From Micromonospora carbonacea (lineage in GTDB: Bacteria > Actinomycetota > Actinomycetes > Mycobacteriales > Micromonosporaceae): a DNA stretch of 64,000 bases. The notes below the pieces were generated by a model. The model had not been told where the DNA came from, did no database searches, and saw only the letters and a list, made by a program, of their open reading frames with translations. Below are positions 62,401-64,000 of the stretch, piece after piece (position 1 is the stretch's first letter; the number at the start of each line of letters is the position of its first letter). The position numbers and the translations under genes were made by a program. The stretch covers positions 6,678,501-6,742,500 of the forward strand of contig NZ_JACHMZ010000001.1 of NCBI RefSeq assembly GCF_014205165.1, in the 5' to 3' direction.

Positions 62401-63857
62401 CGCACCTGCGACGTCAGGTTCGACGCCATCGAGTTGACGTTGTCGGTCAGGTCCCGCCACGTACCCAGAACGCCCTTGACCTGGGCCTGGCCGCCCAGCT
62501 TGCCCTCGGTGCCCACCTCACGCGCGACCCGCGTCACCTCGTCGGCGAACGAGCTGAGCTGGTCCACCATCGTGTTCACGGTGTTCTTCAGCTCCAGGAT
62601 CTCGCCCTGCGCGTCCACCGTGATCTTCTGGCTCAGGTCGCCCTTCGCGACCGCCGTCGAGACCTGCGAGATGTTGCGGACCTGGCTGGTCAGGTTGCCG
62701 GCGAGCTGGTTGACGTTCTCGGTGAGGTCGCGCCAGGTGCCCGAGACCCCGCGCACCTGGGCCTGACCGCCCAGCTTGCCCTCGATGCCCACCTCACGCG
62801 CCACCCGCGTCACCTCGTCGGCGAACGAACTGAGCTGGTCCACCATCGTGTTCACGGTGTCCTTCAGCTCCAGGATCTCGCCCTGCGCGGCAACGGTGAT
62901 CTTCTGCGACAGGTCGCCCCGGGCGACGGCCGTCGAGACCTGGGCGATGTTGCGCACCTGCGCGGTCAGGTTCGACGCCATCGAGTTGACGCTGTCGGTC
63001 AGGTCCTTCCAGGTGCCGGCGACGTTCGGCACGTCGGCCTGGCCGCCGAGCTTGCCCTCCGTGCCCACCTCGCGCGCCACCCGGGTCACCTGCTCGGCGA
63101 AGAGGCGCAGCGTGTCGGTGAGCGAGTTCATCGTGTCGGCCAGCTCGGCGACCTCGCCGCGCGCCCCGACCGTGATCTTCTGCGACAGGTCGCCCTTCGC
63201 CACGGCCGTCGCCACCTGGGAGATCGACCGCACCTGGCCGGTCAGGTTCGACGCCATGGTGTTCACCGAGTCGGTGAGGTCCTTCCAGGTGCCGGCCACG
63301 CCGCGCACGTCGGCCTGGCCGCCGAGCTTGCCCTCGGTGCCCACCTCCCGGGCCACCCGGGTCACCTCGTTGGAGAACGACGAGAGCTGGTCGACCATCG
63401 TGTTGACCGTGCGGCCGATCCGCAGGTACTCGCCCCGCAGCGGGCGGCCGTCGATCTCCAACGCCATGTGCTGGGAGAGGTCGCCGTCGGCCACCGCCAC
63501 GATCACCCGGGCGATCTCGGTGGTCGGCCGGCCCAGGCCGTCGATCAGCGAGTTGACCGCCCGCTGGTCCTCCGCCCAGGAGCCCTCCAGCCCCTCCTCC
63601 TCCAGTCGCTCGTTGAGCCGGCCGTCGCGGCCGACGACCCGGCTGATCCGCAGCAGGTCGCGGTGCTGCCGCTCCTGGAGCGCCACCACCTCGTTGAACG
63701 CGTCCGCCACCTCGCCGGCCGCGCCCGCCCGGGGGCGCAGCCGCACCTTCAGGTCGCCACCGCGCACGCGCCGCAGCGCCTCCGCCAGATCGCCGAGCAG
63801 CGCGGCCTGGTCCGGCGCGGACGGGTCCGCGGCTACCTGGTGTTTCGCCGTGGTCAT
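59490..63857 (-). CDS. Soluble hybrid histidine kinase with tandem HAMP array
   Basis: The 1455-residue protein has no membrane segment. Residues about 20-805 hold a tandem HAMP array with eight [13 protein letters not shown] blocks in roughly 92-residue modules. Then come a GAF domain (about 820-960), a coiled coil, HisKA (SHELRTPLN near 1052), HATPase ([28 protein letters not shown]) and a C-terminal receiver domain ([13 protein letters not shown] near 1374). This matches the group III (Nik1/Os-1) layout known for osmotic and fungicide sensing in fungi, also found in bacteria. The start ATG at 63857 follows GAGGA. It is coupled to the response regulator gene. Confidence 0.94.
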   Translation of the reverse strand: MTTAKHQVAADPSAPDQAALLGDLAEALRRVRGGDLKVRLRPRAGAAGEVADAFNEVVALQERQHRDLLRISRVVGRDGRLNERLEEEGLEGSWAEDQRAVNSLIDGLGRPTTEIARVIVAVADGDLSQHMALEIDGRPLRGEYLRIGRTVNTMVDQLSSFSNEVTRVAREVGTEGKLGGQADVRGVAGTWKDLTDSVNTMASNLTGQVRSISQVATAVAKGDLSQKITVGARGEVAELADTMNSLTDTLRLFAEQVTRVAREVGTEGKLGGQADVPNVAGTWKDLTDSVNSMASNLTAQVRNIAQVSTAVARGDLSQKITVAAQGEILELKDTVNTMVDQLSSFADEVTRVAREVGIEGKLGGQAQVRGVSGTWRDLTENVNQLAGNLTSQVRNISQVSTAVAKGDLSQKITVDAQGEILELKNTVNTMVDQLSSFADEVTRVAREVGTEGKLGGQAQVKGVLGTWRDLTDNVNSMASNLTSQVRNIASVTTAVAKGDLSQKITVDARGEILELKSTVNTMVDQLSSFADEVTRVAREVGTEGKLGGQAQVRGVAGTWRDLTDNVNSMASNLTAQVRNIAQVSTAVAKGDLSQKITVDARGEILELKSTVNTMVDQLSSFADEVTRVAREVGTEGKLGGQAQVKGVSGTWRDLTDNVNSMGSNLTSQVRNIASVTTAVAKGDLSQKITVDAQGEILELKNTVNTMVDQLRSFADEVTRVGREVGIEGKLGAQAQVKGVSGTWRDLTENVNQLASTLTTQLRAIAQVSTSVTRGDLTQRIAVEAQGEVADLKDNINQMIVTLRETTKKNAEQGWLDSNLARIGGLLQGQRDLGEVCRMIMMEVTPLVDAQLGAFFLADTSDGSMRLRLTASYGYVARGHDVTFGPGEGLVGQAALSRRTIRVSASPDGRLTLRSGLANTPPADLVVLPVLFEGELLGVIEFAGVAAFPDLHLAFLERLVLTIGVAVNTIQANRRTEELLAQSQRLAHELQEQSAELQRTNAELEDKAQLLSEQKANIETQNREIELARLGLEDKAQQLTRASAYKSEFLANMSHELRTPLNSLLLLARLLVENSEQNLTPKQIEFARTIHGSGSDLLRLIDDILDLSKIEAGRMDVEPTEVQFAEIRGYVEQAFAPQAEEKGLDFQVRLAKELPPALVTDAQRLQQILRNLLSNAVKFTDNGAVTLRIAPAPENVVFDVPALTNARQVIAFTVIDTGIGISDDKLSLIFEAFQQADGTTSRRYGGTGLGLSISRDLARLLGGSITVSSAPGEGSTFTLYVPEVLAPDAVVAPAPPSPARAGLPSSLLMPPLELPEPADTPGTRRLEGVTVLIIDDDVRNVFALTSALELHGMTVLYSDNGADGVRLLAEHPEVDIVLMDAMMPDQDGYETTRQIRRNHHFADLPIVFLTAKAMPGDRESALAAGGSDYITKPVDLDELIELMSSWASGGRGEESS
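61927..62382. repeat. Near-identical 276 bp direct repeats in the HAMP array
   Basis: A tract of about 180 bases from 61927 recurs without visible change at 62203, exactly 276 bases (92 codons) later. Neighbouring modules are similar but less exact. It includes rarer codons shared by both copies, which points to recent duplication or gene conversion. Confidence 0.85.
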
Positions 63858-64000
63858 CGCATTCCTCGCTGAGTTCCGGGGGCCGCCGGCGCCCGTCGAA
63901 CGCACCGGCCGTTCCCTCATTGTGCCCGGCTGGGCTCCCCGGACGCGCCGCCCGCCGGCCCGCCACGCCCGGCGACGCCGCCGTCGCCGGGCCGCGGCCC

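Noticed and set aside
61621..63340. Regularly spaced repeats resembling a CRISPR or satellite array
   Set aside because: The period is 276 bases (92 codons) and the whole tract is coding for HAMP modules.
59661..63872. A 1403-residue plus-strand open frame opposite the histidine kinase
   Set aside because: Its His/Arg/Leu repeats mirror the HAMP modules on the other strand; the kinase has intact domains and motifs, so this is a shadow.

Overview
The window is chromosomal DNA of a high-GC actinomycete, most likely Micromonospora or a close relative in Micromonosporaceae (inferred). The clues are extreme GC at third codon positions, many GTG/TTG starts, XRE/DUF397 pairs, a BldC regulator, and menaquinone synthesis by the futalosine route. 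I see no transposase, phage, CRISPR array, rRNA or tRNA. Most of the window looks like core chromosome with a few accessory patches.

Layout. 0.5-5 kb: mqnC, an XRE/DUF397 regulatory pair with a divergent small gene, a membrane-anchored protein and a short-chain dehydrogenase. 5-8.7 kb: a tightly overlapping paaABCDE operon (phenylacetyl-CoA epoxidase). 9.1-12 kb: tandem serine hydrolases and mqnA. 12.2-17 kb: a secreted M4 protease, a small acidic protein, and an ArsR regulator with an MFS pump. 17.3-23.6 kb: a HelD-type RNA polymerase recycling factor, a Tat-exported beta-lactamase-fold hydrolase, an ABC-2 exporter and a two-domain VOC protein. 23.7-26.9 kb: vitamin B12 importer genes under a cobalamin riboswitch. 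27-35.6 kb: secreted peptidases, mqnE, an NlpC/P60 hydrolase and a proline-rich membrane protein. 35.9-41.4 kb: a DEAD-box helicase, a glycolipid-binding-like protein, a Cds1-like PLP enzyme with an Lrp regulator, and bldC. 41.5-45.8 kb: ubiX, a terpene synthase, mqnP and a UbiD decarboxylase. 46-48.9 kb: an alpha/beta hydrolase, an accessory AAA+ ATPase and a decayed secreted-protein gene. 48.9-55.1 kb: a six-gene hemL / phosphatase / resA / ccdA / resB / ccsB operon (heme and system II cytochrome c maturation). 55.3-58.9 kb: a STAS protein, an ABC exporter and a divergent GbsR/MarR regulator. 58.9-63.9 kb: a response regulator and a giant soluble hybrid histidine kinase with a HAMP array.

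How the genes work together. Six futalosine-pathway genes (mqnC, mqnA, mqnE, ubiX-type, mqnP, ubiD-type) are scattered over 45 kb; mqnB and mqnD are not in the window. With hemL and the ccs genes they make this a respiratory-cofactor neighbourhood.

The most striking unexplained structure is a family of seven roughly 50-56 bp GC-palindromic repeats, each with two GGGGCCCC-like cores followed by a TTAAC/GTTAAC. They lie at gene ends between 19.3 and 52.4 kb. One lies inside ccdA in frame, one supplies the last 16 or so residues and stop codon of the terpene synthase, and one supplies the apparent start codon of the B12 permease. Other signals worth following are the B12 riboswitch with a Shine-Dalgarno-sequestering hairpin, a 36 bp operator over a leaderless MFS promoter, and several other leaderless promoters.
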